This document shows positions 45,066 through 53,601 of a stretch of 64,000 nucleotides of DNA, in pieces; position 1 is the first letter of the stretch, and every line of letters starts with the position of its first letter. The notes under the pieces were generated by a model, which did not search any database, was not told where the DNA came from, and saw only the letters and a list, made by a program, of their open reading frames with translations. The stretch is from an uncultured Chitinophaga sp. (GTDB lineage: Bacteria; Bacteroidota; Bacteroidia; Chitinophagales; Chitinophagaceae). Made by a program: the position numbers and the translations under genes. The stretch lies in assembly GCF_902168175.1 (NCBI RefSeq), contig NZ_CABHOU010000025.1:1-64000 (forward strand). Reading direction: 5' to 3'.

Positions 45066-45734
45066 ATGAGCACAAAAATCCGCGCTATCATTACGGGCGC
45101 CACCGGTATGGTGGGCGAAGGGGTACTGCACGAAGCACTGCTTCATCCCGATGTGGAAAAAGTACTGGTCATTAACAGGCGACCATGCGGTTATACGCAT
45201 CCGAAACTGGAAGAGATCATTCATAAAGATTTCTTTAATATCACGCCCATTGCCGACCGGCTCAGAGGTTACAATGCCTGCTTTTTCTGCCTGGGCGTGT
45301 CTTCTATCGGCATGAAGGAGCCCGAATATTATAAAAGCACCTATATTCTTACGCTCCACGTAGCCGGCGTCCTCAGTCAGCAAAACCCGGATATGACTTT
45401 TTGTTATGTATCGGGCAAAAGCACAGACAGCTCCGAAAATGGGCGGTTAATGTGGGCCAGGGTGAAGGGCAAAACGGAAAACGACCTGATGAAACTCCCT
45501 TTCAAAAAAGTGTACCTGTTCCGCCCCGGTTTTATGAAAACGACCCCGGGACTAAAAAACACGCTGCCCGCCTACAAATATGTAGCCTGGATGTACCCGA
45601 TCGGTAAAACGTTGTTCCCGGGCAGTTTCGGCACACTTCGCGACGTAGGACTGGCCATGATCAACGCAGTACAAAAAGGATATCCTTCGCAACACCTGGA
45701 GGTAAAGGACATCGCGAGGCTCGCGGCTATTTGA
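45066..45734 (+). CDS. Atypical SDR / NAD(P)-binding epimerase-like protein
   Basis: 222 residues from ATG 45066. The Rossmann motif is ITGATGMVGEGVL near the N-terminus. The usual YxxxK is replaced by W-A-R-V-K (in LMWARVKGKTENDL), so classical SDR catalysis is unlikely. The sequence resembles the HTATIP2/YbjT-like atypical group (FRPGFMKTTPGLKNTLPAYK). Probably a nucleotide-binding sensor or a reductase with altered chemistry. 50 nt before a membrane-protein gene. Confidence 0.78.
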   Translation: MSTKIRAIITGATGMVGEGVLHEALLHPDVEKVLVINRRPCGYTHPKLEEIIHKDFFNITPIADRLRGYNACFFCLGVSSIGMKEPEYYKSTYILTLHVAGVLSQQNPDMTFCYVSGKSTDSSENGRLMWARVKGKTENDLMKLPFKKVYLFRPGFMKTTPGLKNTLPAYKYVAWMYPIGKTLFPGSFGTLRDVGLAMINAVQKGYPSQHLEVKDIARLAAI

Positions 45735-45784
45735 ATATTCTCTTTTTTTAATGTATCGTTGCAGCAATTAAACCCGTTAACGCC

Positions 45785-46375
45785 ATGTTCTTGTTTGGGA
45801 AAGCCGCTGTAGGCACATTATACCTGCATAACAATCAATGTATTAAAACCGATTTCATACTGATAGGGTTCCCCGTTTTCCCGGTGGCCTCGTATTACCA
45901 GTTAAGCCAGGAGAAAGGTATTCCCATCCCTCTTCACCTTAAAAGTGTATTGTATGCTTACGGCCGTAACCTTTTACCCCTGGTAGGCCTGGTCATGATG
46001 CTGACGTGGCCGCTGCAAAACCCGCTTGCGCCTATCTCTCCCATCATTCCCATACTCGGCCTACTCATCCTGGCGCTCAGCATATTCTGCTGGTTCACCG
46101 CACGCGGTCCTAAACCGGATGAAGTAAAAGTGAGAGAAGCGCTTGAAAAAGCAATAGGTTACAATATGCTGCCGCAACAACTCCCCGAAGAACTACGTAC
46201 TGCTATCTTCGACGAATTGATATTAAAGGTGAACAAGGAATTTGGCTTTCGTCCGCTGGAGGAAATACTGGTGAGTGAGGAGTATAATACGCTGCTGTAC
46301 TGCGCCGCCTACTACATGGATAAAGTGCAGCCGAACAGTGTAACAAGCGAGTTTCTGCAAAAACATCAACTTTAA
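45785..46375 (+). CDS. Membrane protein of unknown function
   Basis: 196 residues. The N-terminal ~45 residues are beta-like (GTLYLHNNQCIKTDFILIGF). Two TM helices follow (LLPLVGLVMMLTWPLQ, IIPILGLLILALSIFCWF), then a ~80-residue acidic helical cytoplasmic tail (KVREALEKAIGYNMLPQQLP). No family recognised. May be co-transcribed with the SDR-like gene. In 46376-46661 only a CCGGGT/ACCCGG hairpin (46386-46407) was seen. Confidence 0.65.
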   Translation: MFLFGKAAVGTLYLHNNQCIKTDFILIGFPVFPVASYYQLSQEKGIPIPLHLKSVLYAYGRNLLPLVGLVMMLTWPLQNPLAPISPIIPILGLLILALSIFCWFTARGPKPDEVKVREALEKAIGYNMLPQQLPEELRTAIFDELILKVNKEFGFRPLEEILVSEEYNTLLYCAAYYMDKVQPNSVTSEFLQKHQL

Positions 46376-46661
46376 ATAAAAGGCTCCGGGTTTGTTCAGT
46401 TACCCGGTAACGTTTGCCGGCATCAAGGTCCCGAAGCTTTACCAGCTGCAGGTGCCGCAATCTTCTCCTATACCAGGGCCGTGATACCCGGCAAACCTAA
46501 AGCTCCGTTACATCCAACACCGCAAAGTCAAAACAAGCCGTAAACAGCCGCTGTTTAGTACCCCCGCGATGCAGTTGAGCGGGCATTACGGGCATCCGGA
46601 TGATGGATCGTAGCAGTATTGGCAGGTTTGCAATAGCTTGGATGGCAAATAAGTCATTGTT

Positions 46662-47165
46662 ATGCAAACTCCCCTGTTCCTGTTACTCGTGCTGATCGCC
46701 GCACTGTTTACCGCCTGCTCTAAAAGTGATGGTAACGAAGTAGCCGCCAAAGATTTCTTCATGTCGGGCACCTACGATGGTAAGAAGTTTGACTGCACGC
46801 TGGTAAACCCCATTGTTGGCGGCGGCAGAATAACTATACAGGGCATTACCGCCAGTGGTCAGAACATCCTGATCAAAGTACACGCCGAAGCTGCAGGTTC
46901 GTATAATTTTGGCGACGAAAGCATAGCCGGCAAGGCCTTTATGGGATACACCGACAACTCCGGCAATCCGGGTACGCATACCAACTACGCCACATGTGGC
47001 CCCCCGGTAGTTATAGGCTACTCCGGTGGCAGTGTTAGCATTAAGAGCTTTGGCATTTCGGGCGGCATTATTGCAGGCACGTTCCAGGCTACGCTGTACG
47101 ACGATCGCAATTGCGAACTGGTATCGAAAGAAATCAAAGGAGAATTTCGCACGCGCAGGCTGTAA
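46662..47165 (+). CDS. Small putative lipoprotein
   Basis: 167 residues with lipobox LFTAC (Cys19). The mature part is a Gly-rich beta-protein (FMSGTYDGKKFDCTLVNP, GGRITIQGITASGQNILIKV, GIIAGTFQATLYDD ... IKGEFRTRR). The layout resembles DUF6252-like lipoproteins of Bacteroidota, but the match is by pattern only. Monocistronic. Confidence 0.65.
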   Translation: MQTPLFLLLVLIAALFTACSKSDGNEVAAKDFFMSGTYDGKKFDCTLVNPIVGGGRITIQGITASGQNILIKVHAEAAGSYNFGDESIAGKAFMGYTDNSGNPGTHTNYATCGPPVVIGYSGGSVSIKSFGISGGIIAGTFQATLYDDRNCELVSKEIKGEFRTRRL

Positions 47166-47195
47166 AATAAAAACAGCCGGACCAAACGCCGGCTG
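47161..47195. terminator. Terminator between convergent genes
   Basis: CAGCCGG (47174-47180) pairs with CCGGCTG (47189-47195). On the minus strand it is followed by TTTTTATTTTAC, a good tail for the GH127 gene; on the plus strand the tail is weak. Confidence 0.7.
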
Positions 47196-47230
47196 CCTGT
47201 TGTTCATAGCAATATGTAGATGTTACTATC

Positions 47231-49231
47231 TTAAGGTACCACCGGGAAAGCTACTATACGCAGCTTCGAACAACCGAATGGTATTAGTGTAATGGTTTGT
47301 GCTTCACGCTCCACTTCGCCCTGGTACACGTCGACGCGTGTGGTTACCGGTTGTATCGCCAATCCTTCCACTACTTTCCATTCTGGTATACGTTTACCTT
47401 TGGTGGTAATGGTGATGGGCGCGCTGCTGGCATTCCAGGTGAAATGTGCGGGCATGGGTTTCGTTTTTACTTCCAGGTACTTAACCGGGTCTTTCACTAC
47501 TTCCCTTGGCAGGCCGTAGTTCCAGGCACTTGTGGGCCGTATCTCGTAATACTTTCCTTCTTCTTTGATGGAATCTGTTTTCCACTGTTCTTCTATCTTT
47601 AACGCATACACGAGCGGGCCACGTTCTACTGCCCTGGAGTTCTTCGCCCAGTTGCTCGTTTTCACTTCCATCGGGAACTGCAGCTGCACCTGGTCGTTGT
47701 TGCTCCAGTTGCGATCTACCTTAATAATGCTGCCAGCTGCGCCTTTCGCAAAGGCTTTGCCGTTTACCAGTACCGTAGCTTCTTTACACCATTCCGGCAC
47801 GCGCAACGATAATGGGAAATTTACGTTTGTTTTTGTGCTGATGATAAAACTGATATCACCACTAAAAGGATAATCTGTTTTCTCCGTGATCGTTACCGGC
47901 GTATTGCTTTTACCCACTTTCGCCGTTACTGTACAGGGACTGTACAACATCGCCGCCAAACCCTTGTCGGCCGTGCCGTAAAAGAGGTTAGCCGTGAACT
48001 TCGTCCAGCCCTGGTGCATATTGGCAGTGCAGCAGGTGTAACCTGCATAGGGGCCAAACACGTTATTCATTCCCCTGTCGAAAGGCAGCGAGAACTGAAA
48101 CACACCACGTGTAACCTGTACCTGGTTGGCCACCATGAAGTACTGCCGCGACATGAAATCGTCGGTGATCTGTCCCGGTAATGCGTTAAACGTCATGCGT
48201 TCGATAGCATCCGCATACCACTGGTCGCCGGTTACGGTTAATATTTCTTCCAGCGAGAACATACTTTCAACCGTGGCACAGAGTTCCACACCCTGACCCG
48301 GATCGTTGCCGTGCAGGTCTTCATCGGCTGAGAACATGCCGTGTGGCAGTCCATGCAGCGTCATAATATCACGGAAGCCCGTTTTCAGGGAATCGAGGTA
48401 CGTTTTATTGCGGGTGGCCTGGTAATAAATGGCAGGCAGTTTAATGCCCATACCCACGTTCACGCCGTGGCGGTCCATCCAGGCATGACTGTTTTGCTGT
48501 GCGGCCGCATCCATTACCCAGTTACGTTCGCCCAGGTACTTTGTCCATGGCGTGGTTTGCACATAAATAAGATCGCCGAGCTGCAACAGGAATTTATCAC
48601 CGGTGATGCGGTACAACCAGTAAATGCTCATCAGGTTATCGCCGCCGCGTGAGGTAGCCCATTCCGTCCATTTGCCCAGCGGACATTTATTGAGACTGGC
48701 AAGCTGATAGCGAAAATACTTCGTCATAAACGGGATCACGCGCGGATCGTTGGTAGCGGTGTAATACTGCTGTAATACTTTCAGCATCACCATTCTGGGC
48801 CACCAGTCTTCACCGGCGGCGCAATCGTCCATTGTTTTTTTACCGGCCAGTTCCTCTTTGGTCAGCGGGCCAAAGAAGCCCGAAGGCCGTTGATGGTCCA
48901 GCGTCCAGTTAATGTAACGGAGTACCTTTTGTTTCAGGGCAGCATCGTTTAACTGGTAAGCCAGTGGTACAGCACCATCCAGCCAGTAAGGCGTTTCTTC
49001 CCATCCATCTCCTTTTCCTCCCAGCCAGCCGTTATTGTCGCGCACCTTCCAGTAGTACTCGTCGAGGTGGCCGGTAGCACCCTGCCTCATGATCTGTAAC
49101 TGGTCGAGCAGCCAACCCGCAGGCTTAACCGCGCCCAGTGGCAGGGGCTCGTATTTTAACGGCTCAAGTTGCCGGGCCGTTCCTTGTAAGTAGCAGCCCA
49201 GCAATGCAGCAGCCAGTATCTTTTTAAACAT
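47231..49231 (-). CDS. GH127-family beta-L-arabinofuranosidase-like enzyme
   Basis: 666 residues with a signal peptide. The alpha/alpha-barrel core carries the zinc-thiolate site of GH127: E-x-C at GVELCATVE (Glu316, Cys318) and a Cys pair at GYTCCTANM (Cys400-Cys401). In characterised family members the second-site Cys acts as nucleophile. Related GH146 enzymes share this site, so the exact family is uncertain. It is 5 nt downstream of the GH-A gene, forming a two-gene operon likely acting on arabinose-containing plant glycans or hydroxyproline-arabinosides. Confidence 0.88.
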   Translation of the reverse strand: MFKKILAAALLGCYLQGTARQLEPLKYEPLPLGAVKPAGWLLDQLQIMRQGATGHLDEYYWKVRDNNGWLGGKGDGWEETPYWLDGAVPLAYQLNDAALKQKVLRYINWTLDHQRPSGFFGPLTKEELAGKKTMDDCAAGEDWWPRMVMLKVLQQYYTATNDPRVIPFMTKYFRYQLASLNKCPLGKWTEWATSRGGDNLMSIYWLYRITGDKFLLQLGDLIYVQTTPWTKYLGERNWVMDAAAQQNSHAWMDRHGVNVGMGIKLPAIYYQATRNKTYLDSLKTGFRDIMTLHGLPHGMFSADEDLHGNDPGQGVELCATVESMFSLEEILTVTGDQWYADAIERMTFNALPGQITDDFMSRQYFMVANQVQVTRGVFQFSLPFDRGMNNVFGPYAGYTCCTANMHQGWTKFTANLFYGTADKGLAAMLYSPCTVTAKVGKSNTPVTITEKTDYPFSGDISFIISTKTNVNFPLSLRVPEWCKEATVLVNGKAFAKGAAGSIIKVDRNWSNNDQVQLQFPMEVKTSNWAKNSRAVERGPLVYALKIEEQWKTDSIKEEGKYYEIRPTSAWNYGLPREVVKDPVKYLEVKTKPMPAHFTWNASSAPITITTKGKRIPEWKVVEGLAIQPVTTRVDVYQGEVEREAQTITLIPFGCSKLRIVAFPVVP

Positions 49232-49236
49232 GGACC

Positions 49237-50307
49237 TTATTTTTTACCCGTCAATTGTTTGATGAGGTCAACTTCCTGCTGACTGTACGGCGTACCGTCT
49301 GTGCGGAAAATATCGTGGAACCAAACCTTAGGTTCAGCACCGTCCGGCATTGGGGTATCCCAGGCGTAAATGGTATTCGATTTACCCGCTACAAAACCCC
49401 AGTTAATAGCAGCAATTTTCTGCTTTTTAAGGATGGGCATAATGTTATCGAAGCGGCTGCCACGGGTGCGGGCCATGTATTCCGTACAGATCAGCGGCCG
49501 GCCGGTTTGCACCAGGAACGAGTCGATCCAGCGCTGGTGCTGATCTTCAGGGGCGTAGTTGTGGTAAGTGATCACATCCGAATTTTCGAGCTGAAACTTG
49601 TTCAGGTCTTTCAGGTGTAACGCCCAAACGCCTGCAGACAGTGGCTGCGAAGGATCTACCTGGCGCCCCCAGGTAAAAGTTTGTTTCAGCAATGGCATAC
49701 TTTGATTGCCATAACCCGAGTTACCTGGTTCGTTGTATAAGTCCCAAAGCAAAATGCGGTCGTCGTTGCGGAAAGATTGCAGGATATCCTTCACATATTT
49801 CTCCAGCATTACGCTGGAAGTGAGGTCCATAAAAGAAAGCAGGCCAGGGTCCTGTACCCATCCAGAGTTGTGTACACCCGGTTTAGGAGCAGGTTGTTTA
49901 CCCGTTTTGTAAGTATTGTTCCAGCAGTCATCAAACAGCACGAACACCGTTTTCACTTTATGTTTGGCCGCGATAGAAAGGTAAGTATTGATACGTTTTT
50001 TAAACCCGGCAGCATCCGCCTGCCAGGCCAGATGATGCAGGTATACACGCATTACGTTCATCCCGATACTTTCGGCCCAGCCCAGTTCCTTATCGATCTG
50101 CGCGCTGTCGAACGTTTCAGCCTGCCACATCTCCAGCTGGTTAATGGCGTTGCTCGTGATATAGTCTGCACCGGCCATCCAGGGCAGTTTGGCGTACCAG
50201 GCATTGGCCTTTTCCTTACTCCACACCTGCCTTTCCTTTTTCTGGGCCATGGCGTTTAAACCTGCGAGCATGCTACATGCTAAGAGAATTGTCGAAAATT
50301 TCCTCAT
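49237..50307 (-). CDS. Clan GH-A (GH5-like) glycoside hydrolase, secreted
   Basis: 356 residues, signal peptide ending LNAMAQ. TIM-barrel with acid/base Glu193 (DLYNEPGN) and nucleophile Glu276 (PLICTEYMAR); NVMRVYLHHLAW and TYHNYAPEDQH fit clan GH-A. Proteins like this are often labelled 1,4-beta-xylanase or cellulase-family, but no close family is certain. First gene of the operon with GH127. The promoter is probably far upstream (candidate 50686-50718). Confidence 0.83.
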   Translation of the reverse strand: MRKFSTILLACSMLAGLNAMAQKKERQVWSKEKANAWYAKLPWMAGADYITSNAINQLEMWQAETFDSAQIDKELGWAESIGMNVMRVYLHHLAWQADAAGFKKRINTYLSIAAKHKVKTVFVLFDDCWNNTYKTGKQPAPKPGVHNSGWVQDPGLLSFMDLTSSVMLEKYVKDILQSFRNDDRILLWDLYNEPGNSGYGNQSMPLLKQTFTWGRQVDPSQPLSAGVWALHLKDLNKFQLENSDVITYHNYAPEDQHQRWIDSFLVQTGRPLICTEYMARTRGSRFDNIMPILKKQKIAAINWGFVAGKSNTIYAWDTPMPDGAEPKVWFHDIFRTDGTPYSQQEVDLIKQLTGKK

Positions 50308-51364
50308 CTTAAAAAGAATAGTTTTTAGTGATAATCAGGACCGGGGGCAGGCTCCCGCCTATGTATACACGACACTGAAGGGTACAGGTAGCTGTTCATA
50401 AACGTGGAATTCTTGCCTTTTGTGCTGTTTTGGCCCGTCTGTAAAGGAAATATTAAAAACCGGTCTGCTCTATGCAATATGTTTCAAAATTTCGGCAAAA
50501 TGTTTCATTTTACCTATAGCTGATAAGGATTCCGGGTAAAATTTAAGTGTTAGACCGACAGTTGTAAACCTTCCTGATTCCCCGCTTATGCAACACCACT
50601 GCGAAAAACAGGATAGTGCAGGATGGTTTATCAATATGAAAAGAATAAATTTATCACTGTATTTAGCCCTGTTTTGGGGCAGTTTCAAAAGTATTTAAAA
50701 CTGATAGTATATCACCAAGATCCGATCGTAGCCAGGTTTAGCATGTAGAATAGTGAATCAATCAAAAACGACCAATTTCATCCCTGGCAGGAAGAAATTT
50801 GCAGTAGAAAAAGAGGGAAAAATGAGTACAAAAAAAGGAGTCAGTAAATACCCTCTCCACCGTCGGTTAAACGACCGGATCAAAAGTCCTGAAACAGTGG
50901 ACTGCAGATGCATACATCCAATTTACCAATCCAATATATCCATCAAAAATAAGGCATAAAAAAATCTACGCAAACGATTGCGTAATTGATGAAATAATTG
51001 ATCATCAAAAGCACTATGTTTGAATTATTGAGCGATAGAAATTGTGCGTAACAACCAGCGTAGCAAGAAACTATAGAAGGCGACAAACTCAATACTGATA
51101 AGCATTAGAGGCTGGCAATAGAAGCAAGAACACGTTATTGAATTTCACACGTTATAGATTTTCGTCGGTATGTTTTTACCGCATGAAAACAAAAAACTGA
51201 TTACAATGTACAATCAACTTTATCCCTTTCTGCTAAGTCCATGGCTATCGCAGAACAAGCAACCGGAGCGTCAGCCATCCGGTTTTACCAGGCCAGCAAA
51301 AACGGGGGAAGCCTCTTAAATATTCCGATCCAAATTATTGTCAATTAACATTTCTTGATCCACG
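50308..51364. other. Long divergent intergenic region
   Basis: 1,057 nt between the minus-strand GH operon and the plus-strand fasciclin-SusCD operon. AT-rich, with no supported gene; a 68-codon plus frame at 50753-50959 is basic and featureless. It holds one minus-strand promoter candidate and TATGTTTG (51015-51022), a -7-like match on plus without a well-spaced TTG. Confidence 0.5.
50686..50718 (-). promoter_or_regulatory. Candidate promoter for the GH-A/GH127 operon
   Basis: On the minus strand, TTG (50718-50716), a 22-nt spacer and TACTTTTG (50693-50686). It would give a ~370-nt leader before the ATG at 50307. Spacing is slightly long for the consensus. Confidence 0.35.
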
Positions 51365-53590
51365 ATGAGAAACTTGTCTTATAGATCAGTATTACTTACA
51401 TCCCTGATAGTTTTAGCCTTCGGCTGTAAGAAAAAAGCCTGGGATGAGTACTATGGCCGGCCCGACGACCTGGAGCCGCCTATTTACCAGGTACTGGAAA
51501 AGAAAGGGAACTTTAAATCCCTGCTGGCAGCAATCGACAAAGCCGGCTATAAAAGAACACTGTCGGGCGCAGGGTACTGGACATTCTTTGCTCCTACCGA
51601 TTCTGCCTTCGACGTTTACTTCAAGGCCAGTAACATTAGCGGCATTACAGCGCTCGACAGCGTTGCCTGCCGCAAAATCGTTACCTACTGCCTGGTGTAC
51701 AACGCCTTTAAGAAAGAACGTATGGGCGACTACCAGGCCAACACTGGCTGGGTGCCTAATACTGCTTTCAGGCGTCGTACCGCTTACTACAATGGGGTTT
51801 ACGACGGTGTAAATACGCAGGGCCAAACTGTAAAAATGATTGCCAGCAACCGCAACAACAACGGTACAACATTTTATGTGGATGCAGACAACAACAACAA
51901 ATACATTCCTTACTTCGTAGATAACTTCCTGGCCGGCAAAGCCCTTACCGCCGCCGATTACAACTACTTTTACCCTAACACTGCACTTACCAGCTTTAAC
52001 GTGGTAGACGCTGTGGTTACGGAAAAAGACGTTCCGGCAGAAAACGGCGTGGTGCATGTGGTAAACAAAGTTATTACCGCCTTGCCGGGCCTCGACGAAT
52101 ACATTGGTACCAACCCGAACTACAGCGAATTCAAAAAGCTGTTCGACAAGTACCTGTTAACGTACGCCATTAATGCTACCGCTACCAACAACTACCGCAT
52201 TGTAAGCGGCAACGCGGCAGACGTGTACACGAAGATTTACAGCAACGCCCTCGGTTTTTCGCCTAACAACGAGAACTTCCTTAAACTTACTGATAATGAC
52301 GGTCAGCAGAACAGCTACAGTATGTTCGTGCCGAACAATGCATCGTTTACCGCTTACCTCAACTCCGTGCTGCTGGAAAACTATACCAGCATCGACGAGC
52401 TGCCTATCGGCGTTGTTTATGATTTCGTAAACGCGCATATGTGGTTAAACGCAGTGTGGCCCAGTAAATTCGCTACAACGTTCAACGTGCTGGGCGAAGA
52501 GGCCAGGTTTGATCCGGGTGTAGATGTGGTAGACAGGAAGATACTGAGCAACGGTATGTTTTATGGCACCAGTAAAGTGCAGGAAGCAAACGTGTTCAGC
52601 AGCGTGTACGGTAAGGCCTACCTCGATCCGCAGTTTTCCATGATGACAGGGCTGCTGAACCAGGAACTGAAATTCCAGATCTCTAACATCCGCCAGAAAT
52701 ACACGGTACTATTGATTAACAACGCCACCCTCAATGCGGCAGGCTTCTTTGCTGATCCCAGCGTAGATAATAACCCCGCTTACCAGTGGCGGTATGTTCC
52801 ACCAGGCGGCGGGTCGGTGCTCACCAGCTCTTCGGCACTGGTACGTTTGTTACGTGTACTTAACCTGCATGTAATTCCGGGTGTGGATGTAAAAGACCTT
52901 TCCGGTTCCGGTGTGGCCTTAACCTACGGCGGTGAGTTCGTTCGTTATGAAAATAACAAAGTATGGGCTGCAGGCAACCTCGATTCACTCAGGCCGGTAG
53001 ACAAACTGGTGACCAAAACGGCCAAAAACGGTACTACCCACAGCTTGAGCGGCGTACTGAACTTCTCCGAAACCTTTATTGGTAAACATATAGAGAAGAT
53101 CGGCAGTCCTACTACATCTGCCTACAATTACTTCTGGCAATACCTGAGAAACTCGTCGATCTTCACCGCTGCCACCGGCGACATCCTTAACATTGCGGCG
53201 GGCACACCTTATACCATCTTCATTCCGGACAATGCCGCCATACAGAAAGCCGTAACAGAAGGTATGCTGCCGGCAGGCGCAGGGGGTGTTCCCAACTTCA
53301 ACCCGGCGAGTCTTGCGGATAAAGAACTGGTGAATAGCTTCATCTACTATCACATCCTCAATAAAAAATCGGTAGCTACCGATGGCCAGGAAAGCGGCTC
53401 ATTCGAAACACTGTTCCGTGATGGCGCCGGCGACCCCACCTCCATTTTCGTGGATAACAGCCTGGCCAACGCCATGGTACTTACGGACATGAACAACCGT
53501 AAAGCCAACATCATACTGGCGCAGAGTAACTACCTGAGCAACCGCTGTGTGATTCACCTGATCGACAACTATTTAAAATATACAGAATAA
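51365..53590 (+). CDS. Fasciclin (FAS1) multi-domain lipoprotein
   Basis: 741 residues, lipobox LAFGC (Cys21). About four FAS1-like units can be traced: ~40-235 (GYWTFFAPTDSAFDVYF ... GVVHVVNKVITALPGLDEYI), ~235-420 (SMFVPNNASFTAYLNS), ~425-575 and ~580-741 (YTIFIPDNAAIQKAV ... SNRCVIHLIDNYLKY). Units 2 and 3 are strongly diverged. Exported and probably displayed on the surface. First gene of an operon with 9-36 nt spacing containing SusC, SusD and two more fasciclin proteins; may act as glycan or matrix-protein binder for the transporter (inference). Confidence 0.88.
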   Translation: MRNLSYRSVLLTSLIVLAFGCKKKAWDEYYGRPDDLEPPIYQVLEKKGNFKSLLAAIDKAGYKRTLSGAGYWTFFAPTDSAFDVYFKASNISGITALDSVACRKIVTYCLVYNAFKKERMGDYQANTGWVPNTAFRRRTAYYNGVYDGVNTQGQTVKMIASNRNNNGTTFYVDADNNNKYIPYFVDNFLAGKALTAADYNYFYPNTALTSFNVVDAVVTEKDVPAENGVVHVVNKVITALPGLDEYIGTNPNYSEFKKLFDKYLLTYAINATATNNYRIVSGNAADVYTKIYSNALGFSPNNENFLKLTDNDGQQNSYSMFVPNNASFTAYLNSVLLENYTSIDELPIGVVYDFVNAHMWLNAVWPSKFATTFNVLGEEARFDPGVDVVDRKILSNGMFYGTSKVQEANVFSSVYGKAYLDPQFSMMTGLLNQELKFQISNIRQKYTVLLINNATLNAAGFFADPSVDNNPAYQWRYVPPGGGSVLTSSSALVRLLRVLNLHVIPGVDVKDLSGSGVALTYGGEFVRYENNKVWAAGNLDSLRPVDKLVTKTAKNGTTHSLSGVLNFSETFIGKHIEKIGSPTTSAYNYFWQYLRNSSIFTAATGDILNIAAGTPYTIFIPDNAAIQKAVTEGMLPAGAGGVPNFNPASLADKELVNSFIYYHILNKKSVATDGQESGSFETLFRDGAGDPTSIFVDNSLANAMVLTDMNNRKANIILAQSNYLSNRCVIHLIDNYLKYTE

Positions 53591-53601
53591 TACTACCAGG
53601 T

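Noticed and set aside
50753..50959. 68-codon plus-strand frame in the long divergent region
   Set aside because: Basic, featureless, no promoter or conserved pattern.
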